A DNA stretch of 64,000 nucleotides from Ferrovibrio terrae_A (GCF_943372915.1 NZ_CALSAN010000013.1:1-64000), one strand, 5' to 3'; shown: positions 34,384-44,520, counted from the first letter of the stretch. The notes: generated by a model from the sequence alone, not told the origin. Program-made: numbers and translations.

Positions 34384-35841
34384 ATGTCCGAACCTGTTCG
34401 GTTCGTATCGCGCGGCCAGGTGGTGACGGTGGCACCGGATGTGCCCCACACCATGACGGTGCTGGAGTATCTGCGCACACGGCTGCGCCGCACCGGCTCG
34501 AAGGAAGGCTGCGCCGAGGGCGACTGCGGCGCCTGCACCGTGGTGGTGGCCGAAGCCGGCGACGACGGCAGGCTGAAACACCGCGCGGTGAATGCCTGCA
34601 TCCTGTTCGTGCACCAGCTGGACGGCAAGGCGCTGTTCACCGTCGACGATCTCGCCGAAGCGGAAACCCTGCATCCAGTGCAGCAGGCCATGGTGGACAG
34701 CCACGGCTCGCAATGCGGCTTCTGCACACCCGGCTTCGTCATGTCGCTGTTCGCCTATTACAAAAGCCACGACAGGGCCGACGACAGCAGCCTGAAAGAC
34801 GCGCTGGCCGGCAACCTGTGCCGCTGCACCGGCTATCGGCCGATCCTGGAGGCCGGGCACAGGATGTTCGATGCCGGCACGGCCGACCGCTTCGCGCCGC
34901 AGGAAGCAGCCCTTGCGGCCCAGCTCGGCAGCCTGGCGCGCAGCCGCATGCTGCAGCATTCCACGCCCGACGGCAGTTTCCTGGCACCGCGCAGCAGTGA
35001 TGAACTGGCCGACACGCTCGCCACGCTCCCCGAGGGCGAGAGCTGGATTCTGGCCGGCGGCACCGATGTCGGCCTGTGGGTGACCAAGCAGCATCGCGTG
35101 CCACGCAACATTGTCTCTCTCGGCCGCGTGGCGGAGCTGCAGCGCATCACCGATCAGGGCGATGCCATCGAGATCGGTGCCAGCGTCACCTATAGCGATG
35201 CTTTCGGTGCCATCGAAAGCCTGCATGCCGATTTCGCCCGCATGGTGCGGCGGCTGGGATCGGCGCAGATCCGCAATTCCGGCACGCTCGGCGGCAACAT
35301 CGCCAACGGCAGCCCGATCGGCGACAGCATGCCGGCGCTGATTGCGCTGGGCGCCACGCTGAAACTCCGCAGCAAGGCCGGCAGCCGCGAGATGGCGCTG
35401 GAGGATTTCTTTCTCGCCTATCGCAAGACAGCCTTGCAGCCGGGCGAATTCGTCGAAAGCGTGACGGTGCGCAAACCCGGCACCAACAGCCGCTTCGGCG
35501 TCTACAAATTGTCCAAACGCTTCGACCAGGATATCTCCGCCGTGCTGGCGGCGTTTCATGTGGTGCTGGAGGGTGACACCGTGCAAAGCGCGCGGCTGGC
35601 TTTCGGCGGCATGGCCGGCACGCCGGCGCGGGCAAAGCTGGCCGAGACAGCACTGACCGGCAGGCGCTTTACGCCTGCCGAGATCGAACCGGCAGTGGCG
35701 GCGCTGACCGCGGATTTCACGCCGATGAGCGACATGCGGGCATCGGCCGCCTATCGCCTGCTGGCCGCGCAGAACCTGCTGCGCAAATTCTGCCATGAGG
35801 TCAGCACCGGCCAGAAGATTTCGGTGGAGGCCGCCGAATGA
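34384..35841 (+). CDS. xdhA: Xanthine dehydrogenase small subunit (2Fe-2S and FAD)
   Basis: 485 residues. Seen: [2Fe-2S] cysteines in KEGCAEGDCGACTVVV and NAC, the second cluster in SQCGFCTPGFVMSLF with NLCRCTGYRPI, then an FAD domain (from about 195) with LAGGTDVGLWVTK and RNSGTLGGNIANGSPIGDSMP, and the CO-dehydrogenase flavoprotein C-domain. Start ATG 34384 has GGAGG six bases upstream. Works with XdhB, which begins in the ATGA overlap. Confidence 0.95.
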   Translation: MSEPVRFVSRGQVVTVAPDVPHTMTVLEYLRTRLRRTGSKEGCAEGDCGACTVVVAEAGDDGRLKHRAVNACILFVHQLDGKALFTVDDLAEAETLHPVQQAMVDSHGSQCGFCTPGFVMSLFAYYKSHDRADDSSLKDALAGNLCRCTGYRPILEAGHRMFDAGTADRFAPQEAALAAQLGSLARSRMLQHSTPDGSFLAPRSSDELADTLATLPEGESWILAGGTDVGLWVTKQHRVPRNIVSLGRVAELQRITDQGDAIEIGASVTYSDAFGAIESLHADFARMVRRLGSAQIRNSGTLGGNIANGSPIGDSMPALIALGATLKLRSKAGSREMALEDFFLAYRKTALQPGEFVESVTVRKPGTNSRFGVYKLSKRFDQDISAVLAAFHVVLEGDTVQSARLAFGGMAGTPARAKLAETALTGRRFTPAEIEPAVAALTADFTPMSDMRASAAYRLLAAQNLLRKFCHEVSTGQKISVEAAE

Positions 35842-38177
35842 CGAGCCCCCATAAGACAAATGTCGTCCACAAGCCGATCAAGCATGACAGCGCGCCCAAG
35901 CATGTGGCGGGCAGCGCGCGCTATATCGACGACCTGCCGGAGCCCGAAGGCCTGCTGCATGTGGCGCTGCATCTGAGCGACCGCACGCATGCGAAAATCC
36001 TCAAGATCGACCTGAGCGCCGCGCTCGCCATTCCAGGCGTGGTGGCGGCGATCACCGTGGCCGATGTGCCCGGCGATCCCGATATCGCACCGGTGGTGCG
36101 CGGCGAACCGATGCTGGCCAACGGCGTGGTCGAATTCCACTGCCATCCGGTGGCAGCGATTGCCGCCCATGACCTGCCTACCGCGCGCCGCGCCGCCCGG
36201 CTGGTGCGGGTGACCTATGAAGACCTGCCGGCGATCCTGAGCATCGAGGACGCCATCGAGAAGCAGTCCTTCCTGCTGCCGCCGCTGGGCCTGAAGCGCG
36301 GCGATGCCGCGGCTGCCATCGCCGCCGCGCCGCACCGCCTGCAGGGTGAACTCAATATCGGCGGCCAGGATCATTTCTATCTCGAGGGCCAGGTCAGCCT
36401 GGCCGAACCGCGCGAAGACGGCGATGTGATCGTGCGCTGCTCGACGCAGCATCCCTCCGAAGTGCAGAAGCTGGTTGCGCGCGTCCTCGGCCGCCAGCTG
36501 CATGCGGTGACAGTGGAATGCCGGCGCATGGGCGGCGGTTTCGGCGGCAAGGAAACCCAGGCTGCGCAGTTTGCCTGCATCGCCGCCGTAATCGCGACGA
36601 GGACCGGCCGGCCGGCCAAGCTGCGGCTCGACCGCGACGAGGATATGATCGCCACCGGCAAGCGGCACGATTTCCTGTCGCGCTATGACGTCGGTTTCGA
36701 TGAGCAGGGCCGCATCCTCGGCTATGAACTGACGCTGGCCGGGCGCGGCGGCTGGGCGGCGGACCTGACCGGCGCCGTGGTGGACCGCGCCGTGTTCCAT
36801 GCCGATTCCAGCTACTGGCTGCCCGATGTCACCCTCACCGGGCTCTGCTGCAAGACCAACACGGTGTCGAACACGGCGTTTCGCGGCTTCGGCGGACCGC
36901 AGGGCATGGCAACCACCGAATATGTGATCGACGAGATCGCGCGTTACCTCGGCCGCGACGCGCTGGAGATCCGCCGCGCCAATCTCTACGGCAAGACCGC
37001 CAACAACGTCACACCGTATTTCCAGACCATCACCGACAACATCCTGCCCGAGATGCTGGACGAACTGCTGGCGAGCAGCGACTACAGGCGCCGCCGGCAG
37101 GAGATCGATGCCTTCAACGCGCAGAGCCCGCATCTCAAGAAGGGCCTGGCGCTGACGCCGGTGAAATTCGGCATCTCGTTTACCACCACCTTCCTCAACC
37201 AGGCCGGCGCGCTGGTGCTGGTCTATGAGGATGGCTCGGTACAGCTGAACCACGGTGGCACCGAGATGGGCCAGGGCGTCTATATCAAGGTGGCGCAGGT
37301 GGTGGCCGAAACACTCGGCATCGGCCTCGATAAAATCCGCATCACCGCGACACGCACCGACAAGGTGCCGAACACCTCGGCCACGGCAGCCAGCGCCGGC
37401 GCCGACCTGAACGGCAAGGCGGCGGAAAATGCCGCGCTGCAGATCCGCGAAAGGCTTGCTGCAGTGGCCGGCGCGATGCTGGGTGCGGCGCCGGAGCAGG
37501 TGACCTTCGCCGATGACCTCGTCCGGGCCGGTGGAAAGTCCATGCCATTTGCCGATGTGGCGCACAAGGCCTGGATGGAACGCGTGTCGCTGGCCGCCTC
37601 CGGCTTCTACGCCACACCGGATATCCATTTCGACCGCGCCACCGGGCGCGGCAGGCCGTTCTATTATTTCGCCTATGGCCTCTCGGCCACCGAAGTGCTG
37701 GTCGACTGCTTCACCGGCGAATATCGCTTCACCCGCGCCGACCTGCTGCATGACTGCGGCAGCTCGCTCAACCCCGCCATCGACATGGGCCAGGTAGAAG
37801 GCGCCTATATCCAGGGCCTGGGCTGGCTGACCATGGAAGAACTGTGGTGGGACGACAAAGGGCGCCTGCGCACCCATGCGCCCAGCACCTACAAGATTCC
37901 GACCGCGCGCGACCTGCCGGAAGATTTCCGCGTGCAGCTGGTATCCGGCCGCGCCAACCCGTCAAACACCGTGTTCCGTTCCAAGGCGGTGGGCGAGCCA
38001 CCGCTGATGCTGGGCATCTCGGCCTGGCTGGCGCTGAAGGATGCCGTCGCCGCCGCGGCCGGCACCAGGATGGTGCATCTGGATGCACCGGCCACGCCGG
38101 AACGTGTGCTGCTGGCCATCGCCGCGGCCAAACGGCAGGCCGCCACGATGCCCACCGACATGGCGGCCGCCAAATGA
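35838..38177 (+). CDS. xdhB: Xanthine dehydrogenase molybdopterin-binding subunit
   Basis: 779 residues, normal for bacterial XdhB. Seen: HVAGSARYIDDLPEP, GGQDHFYLEGQ, RRMGGGFGGKETQAAQFA, FRGFGGPQGM, FGISFTTTFLNQAGALV, HGGTEMGQGVYIKVAQVVAE, TSATAASAGADLNG, and KAVGEPPLMLGI with the catalytic glutamate. Oxidises hypoxanthine/xanthine to urate if the assignment holds; no guanase or uricase is in the window. The start (ATG 35838) overlaps xdhA, and its stop overlaps xdhC. Confidence 0.95.
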   Translation: MTSPHKTNVVHKPIKHDSAPKHVAGSARYIDDLPEPEGLLHVALHLSDRTHAKILKIDLSAALAIPGVVAAITVADVPGDPDIAPVVRGEPMLANGVVEFHCHPVAAIAAHDLPTARRAARLVRVTYEDLPAILSIEDAIEKQSFLLPPLGLKRGDAAAAIAAAPHRLQGELNIGGQDHFYLEGQVSLAEPREDGDVIVRCSTQHPSEVQKLVARVLGRQLHAVTVECRRMGGGFGGKETQAAQFACIAAVIATRTGRPAKLRLDRDEDMIATGKRHDFLSRYDVGFDEQGRILGYELTLAGRGGWAADLTGAVVDRAVFHADSSYWLPDVTLTGLCCKTNTVSNTAFRGFGGPQGMATTEYVIDEIARYLGRDALEIRRANLYGKTANNVTPYFQTITDNILPEMLDELLASSDYRRRRQEIDAFNAQSPHLKKGLALTPVKFGISFTTTFLNQAGALVLVYEDGSVQLNHGGTEMGQGVYIKVAQVVAETLGIGLDKIRITATRTDKVPNTSATAASAGADLNGKAAENAALQIRERLAAVAGAMLGAAPEQVTFADDLVRAGGKSMPFADVAHKAWMERVSLAASGFYATPDIHFDRATGRGRPFYYFAYGLSATEVLVDCFTGEYRFTRADLLHDCGSSLNPAIDMGQVEGAYIQGLGWLTMEELWWDDKGRLRTHAPSTYKIPTARDLPEDFRVQLVSGRANPSNTVFRSKAVGEPPLMLGISAWLALKDAVAAAAGTRMVHLDAPATPERVLLAIAAAKRQAATMPTDMAAAK

Positions 38178-38971
38178 GCTGGCTGAATGCCCTCAGCGAC
38201 CTGGATGGCCGCGGCATTCCGGCCGTGCTGGTGACGGTGGCGGCCACCGATGGTTCGGCACCGCGCGAGGCCGGCACCAAGATGGTGGTGACGCCGGACG
38301 ACACCATCGGCACCATCGGCGGCGGCACGCTGGAATTCCGCGCCATCGAAATTGCCCGCCATATGCTCGGCACCAAACAGGGACCGAGTTTGCGCAAATT
38401 CCCGCTCGGGCCCTCGATGGGGCAATGCTGCGGTGGCACCATGACGCTGCTATTCGAGCCGCAGCGGCCGGACCTGTTCACCGTGGCGCTGTTCGGCGCC
38501 GGCCATGTCGGCAAGGCGGTGGTGCAGGTGCTGAGCGCCCTGCCCTGCCGCATCCGCTGGTTCGATCCGCGGCCCGACGAATTCCCCGACCATGTGCCGC
38601 CGGGCGTGAGCGTGGAAGTGACCAACGCGCCGGAGCGCGAGATCGCCGGCCTGCCGGATGATGCGTGGATTCTGGTGATGAGCCACAGCCATGCCCTCGA
38701 TCTCGGCATCACGGCAAAGGCGCTGCAGGAAAACCGTTTCGCCTATGTGGGCCTGATCGGCTCGGAGACCAAGCGGGCACGCTTCGTCAAACGCTTCCGC
38801 GAGCTGGGCCTGGACGAACAGCAGATCGCCAGGCTGACCTGCCCGATCGGCATCGACGGTGTGAACGGCAAGCATCCGGGCGAAATCGCCATCGCCACGG
38901 CGGCACAGCTGCTGCGCTTACGCGAGGGCGCGCGGCAGACCTTGCGCGTGGTCGACGAGAGCGCGGCGTAA
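38174..38971 (+). CDS. xdhC: Xanthine dehydrogenase accessory protein XdhC
   Basis: 265 residues from ATG 38174, inside the ATGA overlap with xdhB. XdhC binds the molybdenum cofactor, promotes its sulfuration, and inserts it into XdhB. Seen: VTVAATDGSAPREAGTKMVV, TIGGGTLEFRAIEIA, GPSMGQCCGGTMTLL with the two cysteines, then a Rossmann half FGAGHVGKAVVQVL, MSHSHALDLGI, YVGLIGSETKRARF, and GKHPGEIAIATAAQLL. Last gene of the ABC-xdh cluster. Confidence 0.95.
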   Translation: MSWLNALSDLDGRGIPAVLVTVAATDGSAPREAGTKMVVTPDDTIGTIGGGTLEFRAIEIARHMLGTKQGPSLRKFPLGPSMGQCCGGTMTLLFEPQRPDLFTVALFGAGHVGKAVVQVLSALPCRIRWFDPRPDEFPDHVPPGVSVEVTNAPEREIAGLPDDAWILVMSHSHALDLGITAKALQENRFAYVGLIGSETKRARFVKRFRELGLDEQQIARLTCPIGIDGVNGKHPGEIAIATAAQLLRLREGARQTLRVVDESAA

Positions 38972-38992
38972 GGAGCGAACGCGCAGCCCGCG

Positions 38993-41749
38993 CTAGGCGT
39001 CGATCAGCTCCCGTATGCGTCCGGCCAGCGTGTCGATCTCAAACGGCTTTGTAAGGATTGACATGCCCGTTTCGAGCTGTCCGTTTCTAAGCAGAGCATT
39101 CTCCGCATAGCCCGTGATGAACAGAACTTTCAAATCCGGCCGACTCGCACGCGCCGCATCCGCCATCTGCCGCCCGTTCATGCCCCCCGGAAGACCCACA
39201 TCGGTCACCAGCAGGTCAATCTGGGCATCGGACTGAAGAATCCGAAGACCTGCGAGGCCGTCACCTGCCTCAAGCACCGTATAGCCAGCCTCTCCCAAAA
39301 CATCCACGATCAGCATGCGCACCATGGCTTCGTCATCGACCAGCAACACCGTTTCGCCCTGCCGGGCAGGCTTCAGAACCTCGGCCACCGGCAGGATCTC
39401 ATCCTCTTCCGCCTTGCCCAGATGCCGCGGCAAATATATCCAGACCGTCGCTCCCTGGCCGACCTCGGAATAAATCCGCACCTGGCCGCCAGACTGCCTC
39501 GCAAAGCCGTAGATCATCGATAGGCCGAGACCGGTACCTTCGCCTAATGGCTTGGTGGTGAAGAATGGCTCGAAGGCCCTGGCGATGACTTCGGGCGGCA
39601 TACCTGTGCCGGTATCGCTCACGCAGAGCGAAAGGTACTGCCCCTTCGACAGATCAAGCTGCCGGGCAGCATGCCAATCAATCGAACGGTTAGACGTTTC
39701 TATGGTAATGCGGCCACCATCAGGCATGGCATCGCGTGCGTTGATGCAGAGATTCAGCAAGGCATTTTCAAGCTGGGGGACATCGACCATGGCAGTCCAC
39801 AAACCCGTCGAACCCACATTTGCCACTTTGATGCTCGGCCCGACTGTCCGCTGGATCAGATCTACCATCCCGCTGATTACCTGATTGATGTCTGCGGGTC
39901 TGGGTGCCAGCGTCTGACGGCGGGAAAAGGCCAGCAGGCGGTGGGTCAGCGCTGCCGCGCGCTTTGTCCCATCCTGCGCTGCGGCGATATACTTTTCGAC
40001 ATCCGTGTAGCGGCCCTGGTTGATGAATTTCCGGGTCAGCTCCAGCGCGCCGGAAACAGCCATAAGCAAGTTGTTGAAATCGTGCGCCAGGCCACCCGTC
40101 AACTGACCGACGGCTTCCATTTTATGTGCCTGCCGCAGGGTCTCTTCGGCGGCACGCTGTCCGGTCACATTGCGGCCGACCATGTGGAACAGGCCGGTAC
40201 CCGGATCCGGACTTGCCGCCCACATGATGTGGCACAGGCTGCCGTCCTTGCAGAGGATGGCATTGGTAAAACCCGCCACATCCTTGCCAGCAGCCAGCCT
40301 GGCAATAGCCCTGTCGCTCTCTGCATGGTCGGCCGGATCGATGATGTCGTGAAACCGCCGTGCGAGCAGCTCGTTTTCACTCCAGCCAAGCAGCGTTGTC
40401 CATGCAGGGTTGATGGCTTTCAGGTAGCCATCAAGGTTTCCGGTGCCCATGAGATCATTGGTTGTCTCCCACAGCCGATCGCGTTCGGCGGTGCGCTCCG
40501 CGAGTTCTTCCTGGCGCCGCTTCTCATCCGTGATATCACGTGCCGAGCAGTACACCTTCATATCGTCGGGGACCGCAACCCAGGACAGCCAGCGCCAGTC
40601 GCCGTCCTTATGACGGTACCGATTCTCGAAACGCAGGGCAGGCAGGCCGCGATCAAGCGCATCCTCCCATGCCACACGTGTCTTTTTCTGGTCGTCGGGA
40701 TGGATGAAGTCGAAGAAAACCGTACCGGCCACCTCTTCCTCTAACCACCCCAGCGTTGCATGCCATGCAGGATTGGATGCTTCGAAATACCCTTCGGCAT
40801 TCAGTACGCCCAGCATGTCTGGACTGACTTGCCAGGTGCGGCCACGCGCCAGCGCCTGAGCAACGACTTTCTGCTCCAGGTCTGTATTCAGCGCGCGCAG
40901 CTTGGCGATGGCGGTGTCGCGTTCGGCCTCCACGGCTCGCCGCTCCTCGACATTGATCAGGACGCCGGGGAAGTTCTGCGGCGAGCCATCGGGCCCGAGT
41001 TCCACGCGACCATTGGCCTCAATCCAGTAGTAGCGTCCATCGGCCCTGCGGACACGGTACTGATGGGCATAGGCGCCGCCGCGCTCCATCGCATCCTTCA
41101 AAGCCTTCGACAGCTCTGGCCTGTCGTCCGGATGGACCGTGGCAATCACCTGCTCGAGACTGAGCCCGTCATAGCCCAGTGCCGAATCGAGGCCGAAACT
41201 ACTGGCAAATGCCTCGTCCACGGCAAATCGATCTTTCGGAACATCCCAGAACCATGTGCCTATGATCGCACCGGCAGACAGGGCCAGTTGCACGCGCTCG
41301 GCATAAATGCGGGCGCGATTCTGAGCCAATACCGTCTCGGTCGTCTCGACGGCGACATTGAAGAGGCCGCAAACCGTATTGCCATCGCGCAAGGGGCTGT
41401 AGGAAAACGTCCAGTAGGTGTCTTCCGGATAGCCGTGACGGGTCATTCGCAGGTGCATGTTTTCCAAACGCACCGACTCGCCTGCCATTGTCCTTTCGTA
41501 CAGCGGTCCGATCTCATGCCAGACATCGCGCCATACTTCATCCAATGGCTGCCCCACGGCTGCGGGGTGACGCTGGCCCAGAAACGGAGCATAGGCGTCG
41601 TTATATATTAGCGTCTTCGCTGGCCCCCAGGCGGCACACATGCCGAACCCGCTCGACATCATGATGTCGTATGCCGCTCTCAGTGACAGCGGCCACGCCT
41701 CCTTGGGGCCAAGCGGTGTCCGGCTCCAGTCGAAAATATTCAGCGGCAT
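38993..41749 (-). CDS. Hybrid PAS sensor histidine kinase with receiver domain
   Basis: 918 residues from ATG 41749 (AAGGA ten bases upstream; ATG 41800 is a longer choice). No membrane segment is visible, so it senses a cytoplasmic cue. Order: an N-terminal PAS-like region, then three PAS domains (about 150-270, 320-430, 445-560), HisKA with the phosphorylated His in LAHDFNNLL, an HATPase with N box CINARDAMPDGG and G boxes DTGTGMPP and GEGTGLGLSM, and a C-terminal receiver whose acceptor Asp lies in LLVTDVGLPGGMNG. Phosphorylation stays intramolecular or passes to an Hpt elsewhere. It is convergent with xdhC. Confidence 0.93.
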   Translation of the reverse strand: MPLNIFDWSRTPLGPKEAWPLSLRAAYDIMMSSGFGMCAAWGPAKTLIYNDAYAPFLGQRHPAAVGQPLDEVWRDVWHEIGPLYERTMAGESVRLENMHLRMTRHGYPEDTYWTFSYSPLRDGNTVCGLFNVAVETTETVLAQNRARIYAERVQLALSAGAIIGTWFWDVPKDRFAVDEAFASSFGLDSALGYDGLSLEQVIATVHPDDRPELSKALKDAMERGGAYAHQYRVRRADGRYYWIEANGRVELGPDGSPQNFPGVLINVEERRAVEAERDTAIAKLRALNTDLEQKVVAQALARGRTWQVSPDMLGVLNAEGYFEASNPAWHATLGWLEEEVAGTVFFDFIHPDDQKKTRVAWEDALDRGLPALRFENRYRHKDGDWRWLSWVAVPDDMKVYCSARDITDEKRRQEELAERTAERDRLWETTNDLMGTGNLDGYLKAINPAWTTLLGWSENELLARRFHDIIDPADHAESDRAIARLAAGKDVAGFTNAILCKDGSLCHIMWAASPDPGTGLFHMVGRNVTGQRAAEETLRQAHKMEAVGQLTGGLAHDFNNLLMAVSGALELTRKFINQGRYTDVEKYIAAAQDGTKRAAALTHRLLAFSRRQTLAPRPADINQVISGMVDLIQRTVGPSIKVANVGSTGLWTAMVDVPQLENALLNLCINARDAMPDGGRITIETSNRSIDWHAARQLDLSKGQYLSLCVSDTGTGMPPEVIARAFEPFFTTKPLGEGTGLGLSMIYGFARQSGGQVRIYSEVGQGATVWIYLPRHLGKAEEDEILPVAEVLKPARQGETVLLVDDEAMVRMLIVDVLGEAGYTVLEAGDGLAGLRILQSDAQIDLLVTDVGLPGGMNGRQMADAARASRPDLKVLFITGYAENALLRNGQLETGMSILTKPFEIDTLAGRIRELIDA

Positions 41750-41882
41750 GGCAATAATGAGTCCTTGCACGGCCCTGCGCCCACGGTCGCAGTCCCCCAT
41801 TGCTAAACACACCAAGGCAAGAATAGTTCCGGGACGGCGGTATTACGCCGGGTTTGCGAACACGGCTCGAGTGAATAACGAC

Positions 41883-43133
41883 CTAAAGCCCGAGGATCTT
41901 CAGCTGGTCCTGCAGCTCGGCTTCGGTCATCGGATAATCAGAACCGTTGCGGGCATTCAGCATGCTCTTCGGCGGCACGTGGGCAAGGTCGCGCTGGATC
42001 ATCACGGCCGTGCGCATGGAGAATTTCGCGCGCCAGACCAGCGCGGTGATCAGCCGGCCATTGCGCACATCGATCGCCTTCTGGATCACCGATAGCGGGA
42101 TGCGGCCATTCTGGATCAGGGCCTGCAATACCAGATTCCGGTCGCCGCGTTCGATGGCGTCCTGCACCAGGTCGTTGTCGAGCTTCTTGTCCTTGATCAG
42201 CTTTCTGACCTTGACCTCGGCTTCGGCCATCGGTGTCTGGGCGTCTTCGGCCTCGTCGTCTTCGTCGGCTTCCTCGAGTTTGACCTCGAGCCGCTGCTCC
42301 ATCACCTGGCGCACCTCGGCCAGCGCATCGGCCGGCAGATCCTTGCGGCTGGCCAACAATTTCAGCAGCGATGAGGCGACGAAACCGGCAAGGCGCTTGG
42401 CTGCCTTGCCTGGCAGGTTGGGCCGCTGCACCAGCGGTTCATGCCAGGCCTCGAATTGCGGTGCCGCATCGAGGATGAGATCGAGGGTCTCTTCGCGGAT
42501 CTGCGCCGAGTCATTGGCCAGCAGGGCCGCCACCGCCGATACGTCGCGCGTGGCCGCAATGGCGCCCGATACGCCATCGGACAGGCCGATGCGGCGGGCA
42601 ATCGCCGACAATGCACCGGACTGGGCCGAGGAGGCGACGATCTCGCGCAGATCGTCATCGCTCAGCAGCGGCGAGAATTGCAGCACCGGGGCGGAGACGA
42701 TCAGCTCGACATCCAGCGCCAGCTGCTTGATCAGGTGATGCGGTACATTCTCGGATGCCTTCAGGGCTTCCGACAATGTGGCGCGGATACGGGCCAGCTC
42801 GTCCTGCGCCAGCAGCTCCAGCGTCTGGATCGCCAGCTCGCGCGCCTTGTTTGCCTCATCATCCGGCAGGTCGGGCAGCATATGCGCCACCTTGGCAGCC
42901 AGCCGCTGGCGCACCTCTTCGGAGGAATCATTGGCCAGCAGCAGATACGCCTGCGCCGGCGTCGCCTCGTTTTCGACAATGGCGCGACGCACCTCCTCGG
43001 TCTGGTCGACCGCGAGGTAATACAGGATTTCCGGCTGCGTATCGGCGCGCTTGGCCAATTTCAGGCGCTCGGCCGAATTGGCCGAGGCCGCCAGCGCCTT
43101 CGCCTTGTCGTAATCGATGTTCTTGCCACTCAC
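41883..43133 (-). CDS. DUF2336 helical-repeat protein
   Basis: 416 residues, all-alpha and HEAT-like in look: repeated segments such as YYLAVDQTEEVRRAIVENEATPAQAYLLLANDSSEEVRQRLAAKVA and VAALLANDSAQIREETLDLIL. An acidic stretch EEADEDDEAEDA lies near residue 285. DUF2336 is an alphaproteobacterial family of unknown function, often near signalling genes. The GTG start overlaps the stop (TGA) of the upstream GGDEF gene in the same strand, so the two are translated together and probably act in one pathway. Confidence 0.88.
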   Translation of the reverse strand: MSGKNIDYDKAKALAASANSAERLKLAKRADTQPEILYYLAVDQTEEVRRAIVENEATPAQAYLLLANDSSEEVRQRLAAKVAHMLPDLPDDEANKARELAIQTLELLAQDELARIRATLSEALKASENVPHHLIKQLALDVELIVSAPVLQFSPLLSDDDLREIVASSAQSGALSAIARRIGLSDGVSGAIAATRDVSAVAALLANDSAQIREETLDLILDAAPQFEAWHEPLVQRPNLPGKAAKRLAGFVASSLLKLLASRKDLPADALAEVRQVMEQRLEVKLEEADEDDEAEDAQTPMAEAEVKVRKLIKDKKLDNDLVQDAIERGDRNLVLQALIQNGRIPLSVIQKAIDVRNGRLITALVWRAKFSMRTAVMIQRDLAHVPPKSMLNARNGSDYPMTEAELQDQLKILGL

Positions 43134-44431
43134 GTCGGGACTCCGTCCTCGTCATCGGGCAGCGGCGCGATATGGCTGCGTCCCTTGCCGCCCTTCTTGG
43201 CGGCATACATCGCCTCGTCTGCCCGGGCGATCAGGGCCTCGGTGCTTTCCAGCTGGTCGAGGCGCGAAAACACCGCGCCAACCGAAAGGCCGAGCGGAAA
43301 ACCCTCGACGCCGAACTGCCGGTCAAGCTCGCGGCCGATCTCATGCAGGCGCAGGCTGATCGATTCCGCCGAATTGCGATCGGTTTCCTCCAGCCAGAGC
43401 AGGAATTCGTCGCCGCCGATGCGTGAGGCCAGATCGACGCCGCGCATCAGCCGGCGGGCTTCCTCCGACACATGCTTCAGCACCTCGTCGCCCACCTGGT
43501 GGCCACGCACATCGTTGACCTTCTTGAAGTTGTCGAGATCGAAATAGATCAGGGTGCCGCGCAGCTTGTTGCGCAGATGACGCGCCAGCCGCTTGTCCAG
43601 CTCGGTCAGGAAGGCGCGGCGGTTGAGCAGGCCGGTGAGGCCATCGGTGCTGGCCAGCTTGTTGAGCTGCTTGTGGGCGCGGCGCAGGGCGTCGACACGT
43701 TCACGGGCCTCGGGGACATCGCGCGCCACGCCGCGCACGCCGAGCCAGGCGCCCTGTGCATCGCGCACCGGCAGGCAGGACACTTCAAAACAGCCCACCG
43801 TACCGTCCTTGCGCTGGAGGAAGACCTCGGTGGATTCCTGCGGCACCTGCGCCTCGAAGGGCAGGATCGCCGGTGCCGGCGTATCGACGCTGTGTTCGGC
43901 GACGATCTTGCGCGCATCGGTGCCTTCCAGCTCGCGCGCCGTATAGCCCAGCGCGCCGCGTGGCGAGACGAAGCCGAAGCGGCCATCGGCCTTGGTTTCC
44001 CAGGCAAAGTCGGTGGAGCAGGAGACCAGATCCTTGAACAGCTGGCGCGACTGCATCAGCGCCTGGATCAGGTTGCGCTCCAGCGTACCGTCGCGACCGA
44101 GCAGAAGCAGGCGACGGTGCGTCCTGTCGCCAAGCGGAATGAGCGTAAGCTGCAACGCACTGCCGCCGCGCGGGCCTGCGAGATCGGCGCGATCCTGTCG
44201 CATCTGGCCATCATTCAGCGCCGCCGCGATTGCGGCGGCCAGAGCCGGCAGCTGGTTGTCTGCCAGTGCGGCCAGCAATCCGGTGGCGGCATCGTTGGCA
44301 GCGAGCGTGCGGCCACCGCCATCGAGCAGCGCGGCCGGGCCGGGATAGTCCGGCACCAGCAGGGCCGGATCGAGTCCGCCTGCCAGGTTGCTCTCCTGGC
44401 TCGCATCCATTGCCGTGCTGCCCTGGCTCAC
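43130..44431 (-). CDS. PAS-GGDEF diguanylate cyclase
   Basis: 433 residues from GTG 44431 (GAGGGG upstream; ATG 44410 and 44482 are alternatives). Seen: an N-terminal PAS-like part (about 20-110), a PAS with DFAWETKADGRFGFVSPRGALGYTARELEG, a PAC segment GTVGCFEVSCLPVRDAQGAWLGVRG, and GGDEF domain: DGLTGLLNRRAF, YFDLDNFKKVND, and RIGGDEFLLWLEE. The signature is complete and an RxxD inhibition site (RGVD) precedes it by the usual five residues, so it should make cyclic di-GMP with product feedback. Cytoplasmic. Overlaps the DUF2336 gene. Confidence 0.93.
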   Translation of the reverse strand: MSQGSTAMDASQESNLAGGLDPALLVPDYPGPAALLDGGGRTLAANDAATGLLAALADNQLPALAAAIAAALNDGQMRQDRADLAGPRGGSALQLTLIPLGDRTHRRLLLLGRDGTLERNLIQALMQSRQLFKDLVSCSTDFAWETKADGRFGFVSPRGALGYTARELEGTDARKIVAEHSVDTPAPAILPFEAQVPQESTEVFLQRKDGTVGCFEVSCLPVRDAQGAWLGVRGVARDVPEARERVDALRRAHKQLNKLASTDGLTGLLNRRAFLTELDKRLARHLRNKLRGTLIYFDLDNFKKVNDVRGHQVGDEVLKHVSEEARRLMRGVDLASRIGGDEFLLWLEETDRNSAESISLRLHEIGRELDRQFGVEGFPLGLSVGAVFSRLDQLESTEALIARADEAMYAAKKGGKGRSHIAPLPDDEDGVPT

Positions 44432-44520
44432 CGTTTGCCCCTCTTGTTCCGGTGATCGCGTGGCGCCCCGGATACTCGCCATTTTAGCCAGAAGCACCTA
44501 TGGTGCGAAACTGTGATCTC

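Noticed and set aside
35751..37877. 708-codon open frame antisense to xdhB
   Set aside because: Shadow of xdhB; no recognisable domain and no ribosome site.
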